Of a stretch of DNA of 12,670 nt, positions 7,064-12,670 are shown piece by piece. The translations under genes were made by a program, and so were the position numbers. This DNA comes from Azoarcus sp. (GTDB lineage Bacteria; Pseudomonadota; Gammaproteobacteria; Burkholderiales; Rhodocyclaceae), in contig JALNWS010000126.1 of NCBI GenBank assembly GCA_023230755.1, positions 1 to 12,670 on the forward strand. The letters are read 5' to 3'. Position 1 is the first letter of the stretch, and each line of letters opens with the position of its first letter. Under the pieces are notes generated by a model. That model did not search any database, was not told the origin of the DNA, and was given only the letters and a program-made list of their open reading frames with translations.

Positions 7064-7080
7064 TGATATCCCTAGTACCA
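7055..7080. promoter_or_regulatory. 26-bp imperfect palindrome, candidate autoregulatory operator
   Basis: Arms TGGTA (7055-7059) and TACCA (7076-7080) flank a central GATATC (7065-7070); 9 of 13 symmetric positions pair. It covers the -10 and start region of the first gntR gene, where a dimeric repressor would block its own transcription. Confidence 0.45.
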
Positions 7081-7087
7081 TCGCGTC

Positions 7088-7099
7088 TATCTCATAGAG
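7088..7099 (+). promoter_or_regulatory. Degenerate copy of the suyA/suyZ operator before gntR
   Basis: TATCTCATAGAG matches the first 12 bases of the shared element YAACTCATMTAG at 10 of 12 positions. It lies 12 bp before the gntR start codon, in the leader. The match is short and may be chance. Confidence 0.25.
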
Positions 7100-7111
7100 G
7101 CAGCTCCCGCC

Positions 7112-7855
7112 ATGAACCAGATTTCACTGTCAGGCCTCCCCCTGGGGGCTCCGCTCTACCAGGAAGTGAAGCGAAAGATCATGGAGTCGCTGCGCAACGG
7201 CGAGTGGAAACCGGGTGAAATCGTCCCGTCCGAGAAGCGTCTGGGCGAGCGTTTCGGGGTCAGCATCGGTACGGTGCGCAAGGCGGTCGATGAACTGGCG
7301 GCGGAGAACATCCTCATCCGTCACCAGGGACGCGGCACCTTTGTCGCCTCCCACACGCACGATCGCTATGTATTCGGGTTTTTCCACATCGTCGGGCAGG
7401 ACGGGCACAAGGAATACCCGAAGGTTGAGCTGCAAGCCTTCGCCAGCATCAAGGCCGACTCGGACATGGCCCAGCGCCTGGGGATCCGTGCCGGATCGAA
7501 GCTTTTCCGCCTCACCAACCAGCTGAGCATCGCCGGCAAGCCTCTGATCGTCGACGACATCCATCTGCCCGAGCGCAACTTTCCGCATCTCACCGCAGAT
7601 GTCGTGCGCACCCGGCCGGGCACGCTCTACCAGCTCTACCAGGACAACTTCGCCATCGCCGTGCTGCGCACGGAAGAGCGTCTGCGCGCCTGCCTTGCCG
7701 ACGAACGCCTGGCCTCACTGCTCGATGTCGAAGTGGGCGCCCCCTTGCTGCACATCGTCAGGCTGGCGCTGACCTTCAACGACCTCGCAGTGGAGTTACG
7801 GCACAGCTATGTAAACACCACACACCACGAATATTTCGCCGAAGAACATCAATAG
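7112..7855 (+). CDS. GntR-family transcriptional regulator (FadR/HutC type, UTRA domain), candidate SuyR
   Basis: A 247-residue regulator. Residues about 15-75 form the GntR winged helix: APLYQEVKRKI, PSEKRLGERFGVSIGTVRKA recognition region, then the RHQGRGTFV wing. The rest (about 95-240) is a UTRA ligand-binding domain, with the GTLYQLYQ and PLLHIVRLA segments typical of HutC-like proteins. It is divergent from suyA across a 272-bp region holding both promoters, so control of the suy operon is very likely. The inducer may be sulfolactate or a metabolite of it. It is a clear paralog of the next gene. The start codon has only a modest AGAGG site 11 nt upstream. Sulfolactate operons commonly carry a GntR regulator named suyR, but I cannot say which of the two paralogs corresponds. 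Confidence 0.9.
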   Translation: MNQISLSGLPLGAPLYQEVKRKIMESLRNGEWKPGEIVPSEKRLGERFGVSIGTVRKAVDELAAENILIRHQGRGTFVASHTHDRYVFGFFHIVGQDGHKEYPKVELQAFASIKADSDMAQRLGIRAGSKLFRLTNQLSIAGKPLIVDDIHLPERNFPHLTADVVRTRPGTLYQLYQDNFAIAVLRTEERLRACLADERLASLLDVEVGAPLLHIVRLALTFNDLAVELRHSYVNTTHHEYFAEEHQ

Positions 7856-7858
7856 ATT

Positions 7859-8632
7859 TCAGCCTCGGTCCCGGCCAAGTCCGCGATCGGCCTCATGCAA
7901 GGTGCGTGAATACTCGTAGTGTTCGGTCTTGACGAAGGAATGACGCAGCTCGATCGGCGTGCCATCCACCGCAAATGCGCGCCGCACGATGTGCAGCAGC
8001 GGGTAGCCTGGATCGACCTCCAGATTTCGAGCCTGTTCGGCGCTGGCGACGGTCGCACGCAAGCGCTCTTCGATGCGGGTGACAGACTGCATGAACTGTT
8101 CTTCGTACAGCTGATAAAGCGTCCCGTTGCGTTCGGCCACCCCTTCGCGCGTAATCCCTGCAAAACGTGACGCCGGCAACAGAACCTCGTCGACCAGGGT
8201 CGGCACGCCCTTCAGGGTGAGCAGGTTACGGATACGCACCACCTTCGTCCCGGCACCGATACCCAGGCTGCGTGCGACGGAAGCATCCGCGCGCAGACTG
8301 TCGAAATCAATCAGACTCACGACCGGGTAGATCCGCTGTCCGTCATGCCCGCAGACGTTGAAGAAACTGAACAGATAACGGTTTCGATCATGTGCGGTCA
8401 CGAAGGTACCGCGTCCCTGATGACGTACGAGCACGTTCTCCTCGACCAGCTCGTCCAGCGCCCGGCGAACCGTTCCCATGCTGACGCCGAAGCCGTCCGC
8501 GAGCTTCCGTTCCGATGGAATCGCCTGCGCAGGGCGCCAGGTGCCGAGGCCAATCAACTCGATCAATCCGCGCTTCACCCACTTGTAGAGTGGTTCGTCG
8601 AACTTCCGCAATTCCTTGATATGCATATCCAT
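7859..8632 (-). CDS. Second GntR-family regulator with UTRA domain, paralog of its neighbour
   Basis: A 257-residue protein built like the neighbouring regulator: EPLYKWVKRGLIE, PSERKLADGFGVSMGTVRRA helix-turn-helix, RHQGRGTFV wing, then a UTRA domain with GTLYQLYEEQF and PLLHIVRRAF. The recognition helices differ at only a few positions (FGVSIGTVRKAVDEL against FGVSMGTVRRALDEL), so the two may bind similar DNA while sensing different ligands. It is convergent with the first regulator (3 bp between stop codons) and divergent from suyZ. The start MDMHIKEL at 8632 has a GGGAGGG site; an in-frame ATG at 8686 lacks one. Confidence 0.9.
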   Translation of the reverse strand: MDMHIKELRKFDEPLYKWVKRGLIELIGLGTWRPAQAIPSERKLADGFGVSMGTVRRALDELVEENVLVRHQGRGTFVTAHDRNRYLFSFFNVCGHDGQRIYPVVSLIDFDSLRADASVARSLGIGAGTKVVRIRNLLTLKGVPTLVDEVLLPASRFAGITREGVAERNGTLYQLYEEQFMQSVTRIEERLRATVASAEQARNLEVDPGYPLLHIVRRAFAVDGTPIELRHSFVKTEHYEYSRTLHEADRGLGRDRG

Positions 8633-8689
8633 CACGCCCTCCCCGGCCTCGACACGGCACCAACCCCGATGCATTTGAAAATACAATCG

Positions 8690-8722
8690 TTACTCTACAT
8701 CACCTAACTCATCTAGTTGACC
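8690..8722. promoter_or_regulatory. Putative GntR operator(s) at the suyZ promoter
   Basis: TAACTCATCTAGTTGACC at 8705-8722 matches the suyA-promoter element at 14 of 18 bases, and here its end contains the suyZ -35 box. Directly abutting it, 8690-8704 reads TTACTCTACATCACC, which resembles the same element with three bases missing, so the site may be tandem. It also lies upstream of the divergent gntR paralog and could control both. Confidence 0.5.
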
Positions 8723-8746
8723 TATATCTTGTAATTCCGCTAGGAT
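8717..8746 (+). promoter_or_regulatory. Probable promoter of the suyZ-phosphatase operon
   Basis: TTGACC (8717-8722), 18-nt spacer and TAGGAT (8741-8746). Predicted start is near 8753, which would leave an ATG at 8757 almost without a leader and so favours the suyZ start at 8817. The -35 box is embedded in the putative operator. Confidence 0.5.
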
Positions 8747-8816
8747 CGGTCCTGAAATGTCATTACGCCCGATCCGCCGACCGGTCGTCCTCAAGTGCAC
8801 GTCACATGGAAGGATC

Positions 8817-9845
8817 ATGAGCACAGCCACAATGCCCAGCATTGCCGCCAACCTGCGCAGCACCACCGCACGTATGCCAGGCCTGATGACCGCACTCGTC
8901 ATCGCGCTCGCTTCCACCTTCATTGCCGAGCACTACGGCGGCCCGCAATTCCTCTACGCCTTGCTGGTCGGCATGGCATTCCACTACCTCGCCGCGGAAC
9001 CCAGAACGCGCATCGGAATCGACTTCGCCGCACGTGGCGTCCTGCGCTTCGGCGTGGCCCTGCTGGGTGCGCGCATAACCGTCGGCCAGATCGCAGAGCT
9101 CGGCCCGGGTCCGATCGCACTGGTCGTGGCCGGCGTCGGCGCGACCCTGCTGTTCGGCTCGGTGCTCGCACGTCGTCTCGGACGCACCACGCCCGAAGGC
9201 TTGCTTGGCAGCGGTGCGGTAGCGATCTGCGGGGCTTCGGCCGCGCTCGCCATTGCCGCCGCGCTGCCCAAGAACGAGCAGAACCAGCGCATGACGCTGT
9301 TGACCGTGGTCACCGTCACCGCCCTGTCCACGGTGGCGATGATCGTCTACCCGCTGGTGGCAAAGATGCTGGAACTCAGCCCGGACATGACCGCCGTGTT
9401 CTTTGGGGGCACCATTCACGATGTCGCCCAGGTGGTGGGCGCCGGCTTTCTGATCTCGCCCCAGGTCGCCGAAACCGCCACCCTGGTAAAACTGTTCCGG
9501 GTTGCGCTGCTGGTGCCGGTCGTGCTCATGATCTCGCTCAGCTTCCGGCGCCAGAACAAGGACAACGACGAACCGGTCACCTTGCTGCCACGCTTTCTGG
9601 TCGGATTCGTCATCCTCGTGCTGATCAACAGCGCCGGACTTCTGAACACCGAAGTCAGCGACACGCTGTCGAGCCTGTCGCGCTGGTGCCTGGTGGTGGC
9701 GATCTCCGCACTCGGCGTCAAGACTTCCTTCGCCGAGTTGCGCACCGTCGGCTGGCAGCCGATCGCGCTGATCGTCGCCAACACCGTGTTCCTCGCGCTG
9801 TGGGTGCTGGGCGGCATCTATTTGCTCGAGCACGTCATCAAATGA
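8817..9845 (+). CDS. suyZ: YeiH/PSE-family membrane protein, putative sulfite/sulfate exporter (SuyZ type)
   Basis: A 342-residue polytopic membrane protein with about ten helices, the length of the YeiH (UPF0324, putative sulfate exporter) family. Family motifs are ICGASAA, GGTIHDVAQVVGAG and KLFRVALLVPVV. A member of this family, SuyZ of Paracoccus pantotrophus, was proposed to export the sulfur released during cysteate/sulfolactate breakdown. Here it would remove sulfite, or sulfate after oxidation. Membership of the regulon is supported by the operator element shared with suyA. The ATG at 8817 has GGAAGGATC upstream (AAGGA 2 nt from the ATG, rather close); the in-frame ATG at 8757 has no ribosome site. 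It overlaps the next gene by ATGA. Confidence 0.85.
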   Translation: MSTATMPSIAANLRSTTARMPGLMTALVIALASTFIAEHYGGPQFLYALLVGMAFHYLAAEPRTRIGIDFAARGVLRFGVALLGARITVGQIAELGPGPIALVVAGVGATLLFGSVLARRLGRTTPEGLLGSGAVAICGASAALAIAAALPKNEQNQRMTLLTVVTVTALSTVAMIVYPLVAKMLELSPDMTAVFFGGTIHDVAQVVGAGFLISPQVAETATLVKLFRVALLVPVVLMISLSFRRQNKDNDEPVTLLPRFLVGFVILVLINSAGLLNTEVSDTLSSLSRWCLVVAISALGVKTSFAELRTVGWQPIALIVANTVFLALWVLGGIYLLEHVIK

Positions 9846-10663
9846 GCGCGCAGACAATGACCGACGGCAAACGCCTGCTCACCGTCGCGCTCGACGCCGC
9901 CCGCGCCGCTAGCGAGCTCGCACGCCGGGGCTGGCTGCAGCGCGACAGCATCAAAGTCGCCGACAAGGGCGCGGGCGATGTCGTCACCTCCATAGACCTG
10001 GCGGCCGAAGCCGCAGCCATCCACATCATCCGCAAGGCCTGTCCGGATCACGCCATCCTTTCGGAGGAAGCTGGCGGTGATGGCGTCGAGTCCGATTACC
10101 TGTGGGTGATCGACCCGATCGACGGCTCGGTGAATTTCGCGCACGGACTGGCGGATTTCGCGGTGTCGGTGGCCTGCCTTCATCGCGGCGAGGCACTTGT
10201 CGGCGTCATCATCGACCCGATGCGCGGCGACACCTACTCCGCCATCCGTCATGGCGGGGCCTGGCGCAATGGCAGCCGGCTCCATGCCTCAACCTGTCGC
10301 GAACTCAAACACGCCCTGCTCGGCACCGTTTTCCCCAAGCCCGGCGCAGCGACCATGACGGCCTACCTGCCCGCCCTGGGCGCAGCACTGAACACTGCGC
10401 AAGGCGTCCGGCGCTCGGGCTCGATGGTGCTGGACCTGGCGCGGGTGGCCAGCGGTCAGCTCGATGGATTCTGGCAGGTCGGCATGAAGGCCTGGGACCT
10501 TGCCGCCGGCAGCCTGATGATCGAGGAGGCAGGCGGACAGCTCGATTTGCGCGGCGCAGCATCGGTACTCGATACCCGGTCCTGCATCGCCGCACCTCCC
10601 GAGCTGCTGGAAGCACTCGCCCGCTTGCTCGAAGGCTTCGACGGTGGAAGCAGCCCGGCCTGA
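9842..10663 (+). CDS. Inositol monophosphatase-family phosphatase
   Basis: A 273-residue member of the Mg2+-dependent, lithium-sensitive phosphatase family (IMPase/SuhB, CysQ). The metal-binding residues are all present: Glu75 in LSEEAGG, Asp91 and Asp94 in WVIDPIDGSVNF, and Asp219 in AWDLAAGSLMIEEAGG. It starts inside the suyZ stop codon (ATGA), so translation is coupled. The family acts on inositol phosphate, 3'-phosphoadenosine 5'-phosphate, histidinol phosphate or sugar phosphates, and sequence alone does not fix the substrate here. Placement behind the exporter suggests a task in organosulfur or sulfite handling, such as PAP removal or dephosphorylating a phosphorylated sulfonate, but that is inference. 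It ends 34 nt before the opposing lacI stop. Confidence 0.88.
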   Translation: MSAQTMTDGKRLLTVALDAARAASELARRGWLQRDSIKVADKGAGDVVTSIDLAAEAAAIHIIRKACPDHAILSEEAGGDGVESDYLWVIDPIDGSVNFAHGLADFAVSVACLHRGEALVGVIIDPMRGDTYSAIRHGGAWRNGSRLHASTCRELKHALLGTVFPKPGAATMTAYLPALGAALNTAQGVRRSGSMVLDLARVASGQLDGFWQVGMKAWDLAAGSLMIEEAGGQLDLRGAASVLDTRSCIAAPPELLEALARLLEGFDGGSSPA

Positions 10664-10690
10664 GCGCCCTGCCGCCACCCCACCTCCGAC

Positions 10691-10706
10691 GGCAGCCTCA
10701 GCTGCC
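10691..10706. terminator. Hairpin between convergent genes, weak bidirectional terminator candidate
   Basis: GGCAGC (10691-10696) and GCTGCC (10701-10706) form a perfect 6-bp stem with a 4-nt loop that includes the lacI stop codon. It lies between the converging phosphatase and lacI genes. There is no T-run on either side, so intrinsic termination is doubtful. Confidence 0.35.
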
Positions 10707-11756
10707 CTGCGCCAGCAGTGGCGGCGGTGCGGTCGTGCCGCGCACCACCAGTTCGGCGTCGAGTTCGGTGTGTGCCGGCGGGTCCTGCCCTGCAAGGCGA
10801 TCAAGAAGATAGTCAGCCGAGCGCCGCCCGATATCGGCGGCAGGCACCCTGATCGTCGTCAGTGCAGGCACGAGGCTGGCCGAGACCGGCAGATCGTCGA
10901 AGCCGATGATCGAAAGCGCTGCGGGCACGGCAACGCCCTGCGCCTGCGCCTCGAACAGCGCCCCCATGGCCTGAACGTCGTTGCCGCAGATCACTGCCGT
11001 CGGGGGCTCCGGCAATCGCAACAGCGTGCGCAGCGCCTCGCGTCCTTCGCGCACATCGTAGGCGCGCTCGAGAAAATGTCCGGGCGCAATCTCCAGCCCA
11101 CGCTTTTCCAGCGCCTCACGCACCCCCTCCACGCGCCCGCGGGCACGGTCGTTGTGGGCCGTGAAGCCGGCAACCATCGCAATCCGGCGGTGGCCGAGAT
11201 CCAGCAGGTAGTCGGCCATCCGACGCCCCGCAGCACGGTTGTCGAAACCAATGCTCGGATGCCCCTGCTCAGGGGCGTACACCCAGGTATTCACATAGGG
11301 CAGGCCCTTGGCTGCAAGCAGCTTGTACAGCTTGGGGTCATGGCTTCCGCCGACGAAGACGAGTCCGTCCACGCCCCGGACGACCAGCGCGTGAACCTCG
11401 CGCAGCTCTTCGTCCTTGTCGTATTCGGACGAGGCCACCAGCAGCGTAAAACCACGTTGCGCCAAGCGCCGTTGCAGCGCATTGATACCGCTGGCAAAGA
11501 TCGCATTGTCCAGCGTGGGGACGATCGCGCCCACCGTACGCAGGCGCCCGGAAGCCAGCGCCCGCGCAGCGCCATCCGGCACATAGCCCAGTTGCTCCAC
11601 TGCTGCCATCACGCGCTGTCGCATCTCGGGACGCACTTTGTCAGGCTCGTTCAGCACCCGGGAAACCGAGGCCGTCGACACGCCGGCCAAGAGCGCCACA
11701 TCCGCCAGCACCGGCCTGTCATTGCGAATCGTTTCCCGCCTGCGCCCCTCGACCAT
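10698..11756 (-). CDS. LacI/GalR-family transcriptional regulator
   Basis: A 352-residue LacI-family regulator. The N-terminal helix-turn-helix and hinge run from about residues 16 to 65 (VLADVALLAGVSTASVSRVL, then EQLGYVPDGAARALASGR). A periplasmic-binding-protein-like effector domain follows (VGAIVPTLDNAIFASGI, GLVFVGGS, IGFDN, AVICGNDVQAMG, IIGFDDLPVS, LTTIRVPAADIGR). It is divergent from the TRAP transporter operon, which it probably represses until the transported ligand or a derivative is bound. I chose the ATG at 11756, with an AGGAAA ribosome site; a start at 11837 would place one of the two LacI-type operators inside the coding region. The effector cannot be read from sequence, but TRAP context suggests an organic acid or sugar acid. 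Confidence 0.92.
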   Translation of the reverse strand: MVEGRRRETIRNDRPVLADVALLAGVSTASVSRVLNEPDKVRPEMRQRVMAAVEQLGYVPDGAARALASGRLRTVGAIVPTLDNAIFASGINALQRRLAQRGFTLLVASSEYDKDEELREVHALVVRGVDGLVFVGGSHDPKLYKLLAAKGLPYVNTWVYAPEQGHPSIGFDNRAAGRRMADYLLDLGHRRIAMVAGFTAHNDRARGRVEGVREALEKRGLEIAPGHFLERAYDVREGREALRTLLRLPEPPTAVICGNDVQAMGALFEAQAQGVAVPAALSIIGFDDLPVSASLVPALTTIRVPAADIGRRSADYLLDRLAGQDPPAHTELDAELVVRGTTAPPPLLAQGS

Positions 11757-11788
11757 GCACGTTTCCTGTGTGTCCGAACAGATACGAA

Positions 11789-11802
11789 TGGTAGCGCTTT
11801 CA
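11789..11802. promoter_or_regulatory. LacI-type operator near the lacI promoter (imperfect)
   Basis: TGGTAGCGCTTTCA is a 14-bp near-palindrome around AGCGCT with TG/CA ends, the classic LacI/GalR/CcpA operator form. It lies 33 bp upstream of the lacI start, within a possible minus-strand promoter (TTGCGG, 16 nt, TACCAT), so binding would repress lacI itself. Confidence 0.65.
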
Positions 11803-11831
11803 GCTCGCGCCGCAACATTTTCATGACGCTT

Positions 11832-11860
11832 AATCATTCAGATGATCCAAATGAATAATT
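11832..11860. promoter_or_regulatory. 29-bp A/T-rich inverted repeat between the two LacI operators
   Basis: Arms AATCATTCA (11832-11840) and TGAATAATT (11852-11860) pair at 8 of 9 positions across an 11-bp spacer. The sequence does not resemble the LacI sites, so it may bind a second regulator. It lies 15-43 bp upstream of the TRAP operon -35 box. Confidence 0.4.
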
Positions 11861-11874
11861 TCACGAAAATCTAT

Positions 11875-11903
11875 TTGACAAAGCCCCCGAACTGCATTTA
11901 ACT
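11875..11903 (+). promoter_or_regulatory. Probable promoter of the TRAP transporter operon
   Basis: A perfect -35 TTGACA (11875-11880) is followed, after 17 nt, by a poor -10 TTAACT (11898-11903). The predicted start near 11910 lies directly before the perfect LacI operator, the position expected for repression. Confidence 0.55.
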
Positions 11904-11912
11904 ACACAAAAA

Positions 11913-11926
11913 TGTAAGCGCTTACA
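11913..11926. promoter_or_regulatory. Perfect LacI-family operator at the TRAP operon promoter
   Basis: TGTAAGCGCTTACA is a perfect 14-bp palindrome with the central CG typical of LacI/GalR operators. It sits at about +3 to +16 of the TRAP operon and 124 bp (centre to centre) from the second site at 11789-11802. Confidence 0.8.
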
Positions 11927-11952
11927 AGCGTCATAACGAAGGAGACAAAGCA

Positions 11953-12231
11953 GTGCAGAATCCGTCCACACTTGGGGGATCACCCCCGCACACCCGTCTG
12001 CTGTTTCGCCTGTCGGCGGCCGCCTTCGCCACCCTCTGGGTCGGCATCATCAGCGGCAAGCTGCACATGAGCCTCGGTTACAGCGAGCTCCCGCTGATCC
12101 CCGAAATCCTGCTCGCACTGATTCTCGCAACAGGCCTGGCCATTGGCCTGGGCGCCTGCCTGCTCGAAGAACAACGGAGGGCAATCAATGCCCCCGCGCT
12201 GGTCACCACCACCGAAGGAGACACCAAATGA
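11953..12231 (+). CDS. Small two-helix membrane protein upstream of TRAP binding protein, function unknown
   Basis: A 92-residue protein I do not recognise. It starts at GTG, with an AAGGAG ribosome site 8 nt upstream; no in-frame ATG precedes the first helix. It has a short polar N-terminus with several prolines, a first membrane helix near residues 16-36 (LLFRLSAAAFATLWVGIISG), a loop with GKLHMSLGYSELP, a second helix near 48-71 (EILLALILATGLAIGLGA), then a charged tail with LLEEQRR. It is too short for a DctQ subunit, which normally has four helices. It is the first gene of the LacI-controlled operon and overlaps the dctP-like gene by ATGA, so the two are made together. An accessory TRAP subunit is a guess from position. 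Confidence 0.75.
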   Translation: MQNPSTLGGSPPHTRLLFRLSAAAFATLWVGIISGKLHMSLGYSELPLIPEILLALILATGLAIGLGACLLEEQRRAINAPALVTTTEGDTK

Positions 12232-12670
12232 ACACAAAAATCCAGAGCAACGAGCCGCAACAGATGGAACGCCGCAGATTCTTCCAGATGAGCGGGCGCT
12301 TCGGCTTCACTGCCGCGGTCGCGGGTGTCAGTGCCGGCGCACTGTTCTCCGACGAGGCCATGGCCCAGGTCGCCAACGAGGAGCGTGAGCGCGAAAGCAA
12401 GGCGAAATTCCAGGTCATCATGGCCACCGAGTACATCCTCGGCGCCAGCCGCAGCTACCCCATGATGCAGCTCGACCTCAAGGAGAACCTGCAGAACTTC
12501 ACCCAGGGCAAGATCTACGTCAAGCTCTCTCCGGGCGGCCAGCTCGGCGTCGGCGGCGCACTGGTAAGCAAGGTACAGAACGGCACGGTGCCAATCGCGA
12601 TGCACTCCATCTCGAACTTCGCGCCCTTCGCCCCCGCCGTCGATCTGATCAATATCCCCTACTGGTGCGG
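12228..12670 (+). CDS. TRAP transporter substrate-binding protein (DctP family), Tat signal, partial
   Basis: The first 147 residues are present; the gene continues past the right edge. The N-terminus holds a twin-arginine signal, MERRRFFQMSGRFGF, then a hydrophobic stretch and a likely AMAQ cleavage site near residue 47, so export is probably by Tat in a folded state. The mature part has the DctP-like layout: KFQVIMATEYILGASRSYP, then LKENLQNFTQGKIYVKLSPG and LGVGGALVSKVQNGTVPIA. It would capture an organic acid in the periplasm for the DctQ/DctM membrane subunits expected downstream. An AAGGAG site lies 7 nt before the ATG. The ligand cannot be read from the visible part; its specificity-determining arginine lies beyond the window. 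Confidence 0.85.
   Translation, partial: MNTKIQSNEPQQMERRRFFQMSGRFGFTAAVAGVSAGALFSDEAMAQVANEERERESKAKFQVIMATEYILGASRSYPMMQLDLKENLQNFTQGKIYVKLSPGGQLGVGGALVSKVQNGTVPIAMHSISNFAPFAPAVDLINIPYWC

Noticed and set aside
7020..7111. Riboswitch or structured leader in the gntR upstream region
   Set aside because: The only symmetry is explained by the palindromic operator candidate; no conserved aptamer pattern is visible.
8757..8816. Earlier in-frame suyZ start at 8757
   Set aside because: It lacks a ribosome site and would lie only a few bases from the predicted transcript start; the 8817 start has GGAAGG and gives normal family length.
8795..9841. Upstream extension of the phosphatase frame through suyZ, apparent 622-codon protein
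   Set aside because: The part before 9842 is an Arg/His-rich shadow of suyZ; the phosphatase domain starts cleanly at the ATGA overlap.
11757..11837. Longer lacI start at 11837
   Set aside because: It would place the imperfect LacI operator inside the coding region and adds 27 residues unlike LacI N-termini; the 11756 start has a proper ribosome site.

Overview
The window looks like chromosomal DNA from a high-GC proteobacterium. Gene content and codon use suggest a betaproteobacterium, possibly near Rhodocyclales or Burkholderiales, but no rRNA or housekeeping marker is present to confirm this. It is densely coding. I see no tRNA, rRNA, CRISPR array, insertion sequence or integrase, and no gene-free stretch longer than about 300 bases.

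The core (about 276-10663) is a 3-sulfolactate catabolic locus. A long minus-strand operon reads suyA, suyB (sulfolactate sulfo-lyase), then a tripartite tricarboxylate transporter (binding protein, large and small membrane subunits), then slcC ((S)-sulfolactate dehydrogenase) and comC ((R)-sulfolactate dehydrogenase). The transporter should import both sulfolactate enantiomers. SlcC and ComC together convert the S form to the R form via sulfopyruvate, and SuyAB splits the R form into pyruvate and sulfite. Beyond comC, behind a hairpin, lies the start of a likely NAD(P) transhydrogenase alpha subunit (pntA). It could in principle link the NADH made by SlcC to the NADPH used by ComC.

Upstream of suyA are two paralogous GntR/UTRA regulators facing each other tail to tail with 3 bp between their stops. 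Beyond them, on the plus strand, is a YeiH/PSE-family exporter (suyZ type, for sulfite or sulfate), overlapping an inositol-monophosphatase-family gene. The suyA and suyZ promoters share an 18-bp element next to or over the -35 box (14 of 18 bases identical). This suggests that one GntR protein controls both the lyase/import operon and the exporter.

The right end (10698-12670) is a separate unit: a LacI-family repressor divergent from a TRAP transporter operon, which begins with a small unrecognised two-helix membrane protein and a Tat-exported DctP-type binding protein (cut by the window end). The divergent promoter region carries a perfect LacI-type palindrome, a second imperfect one 124 bp away, and a distinct 29-bp inverted repeat between them.
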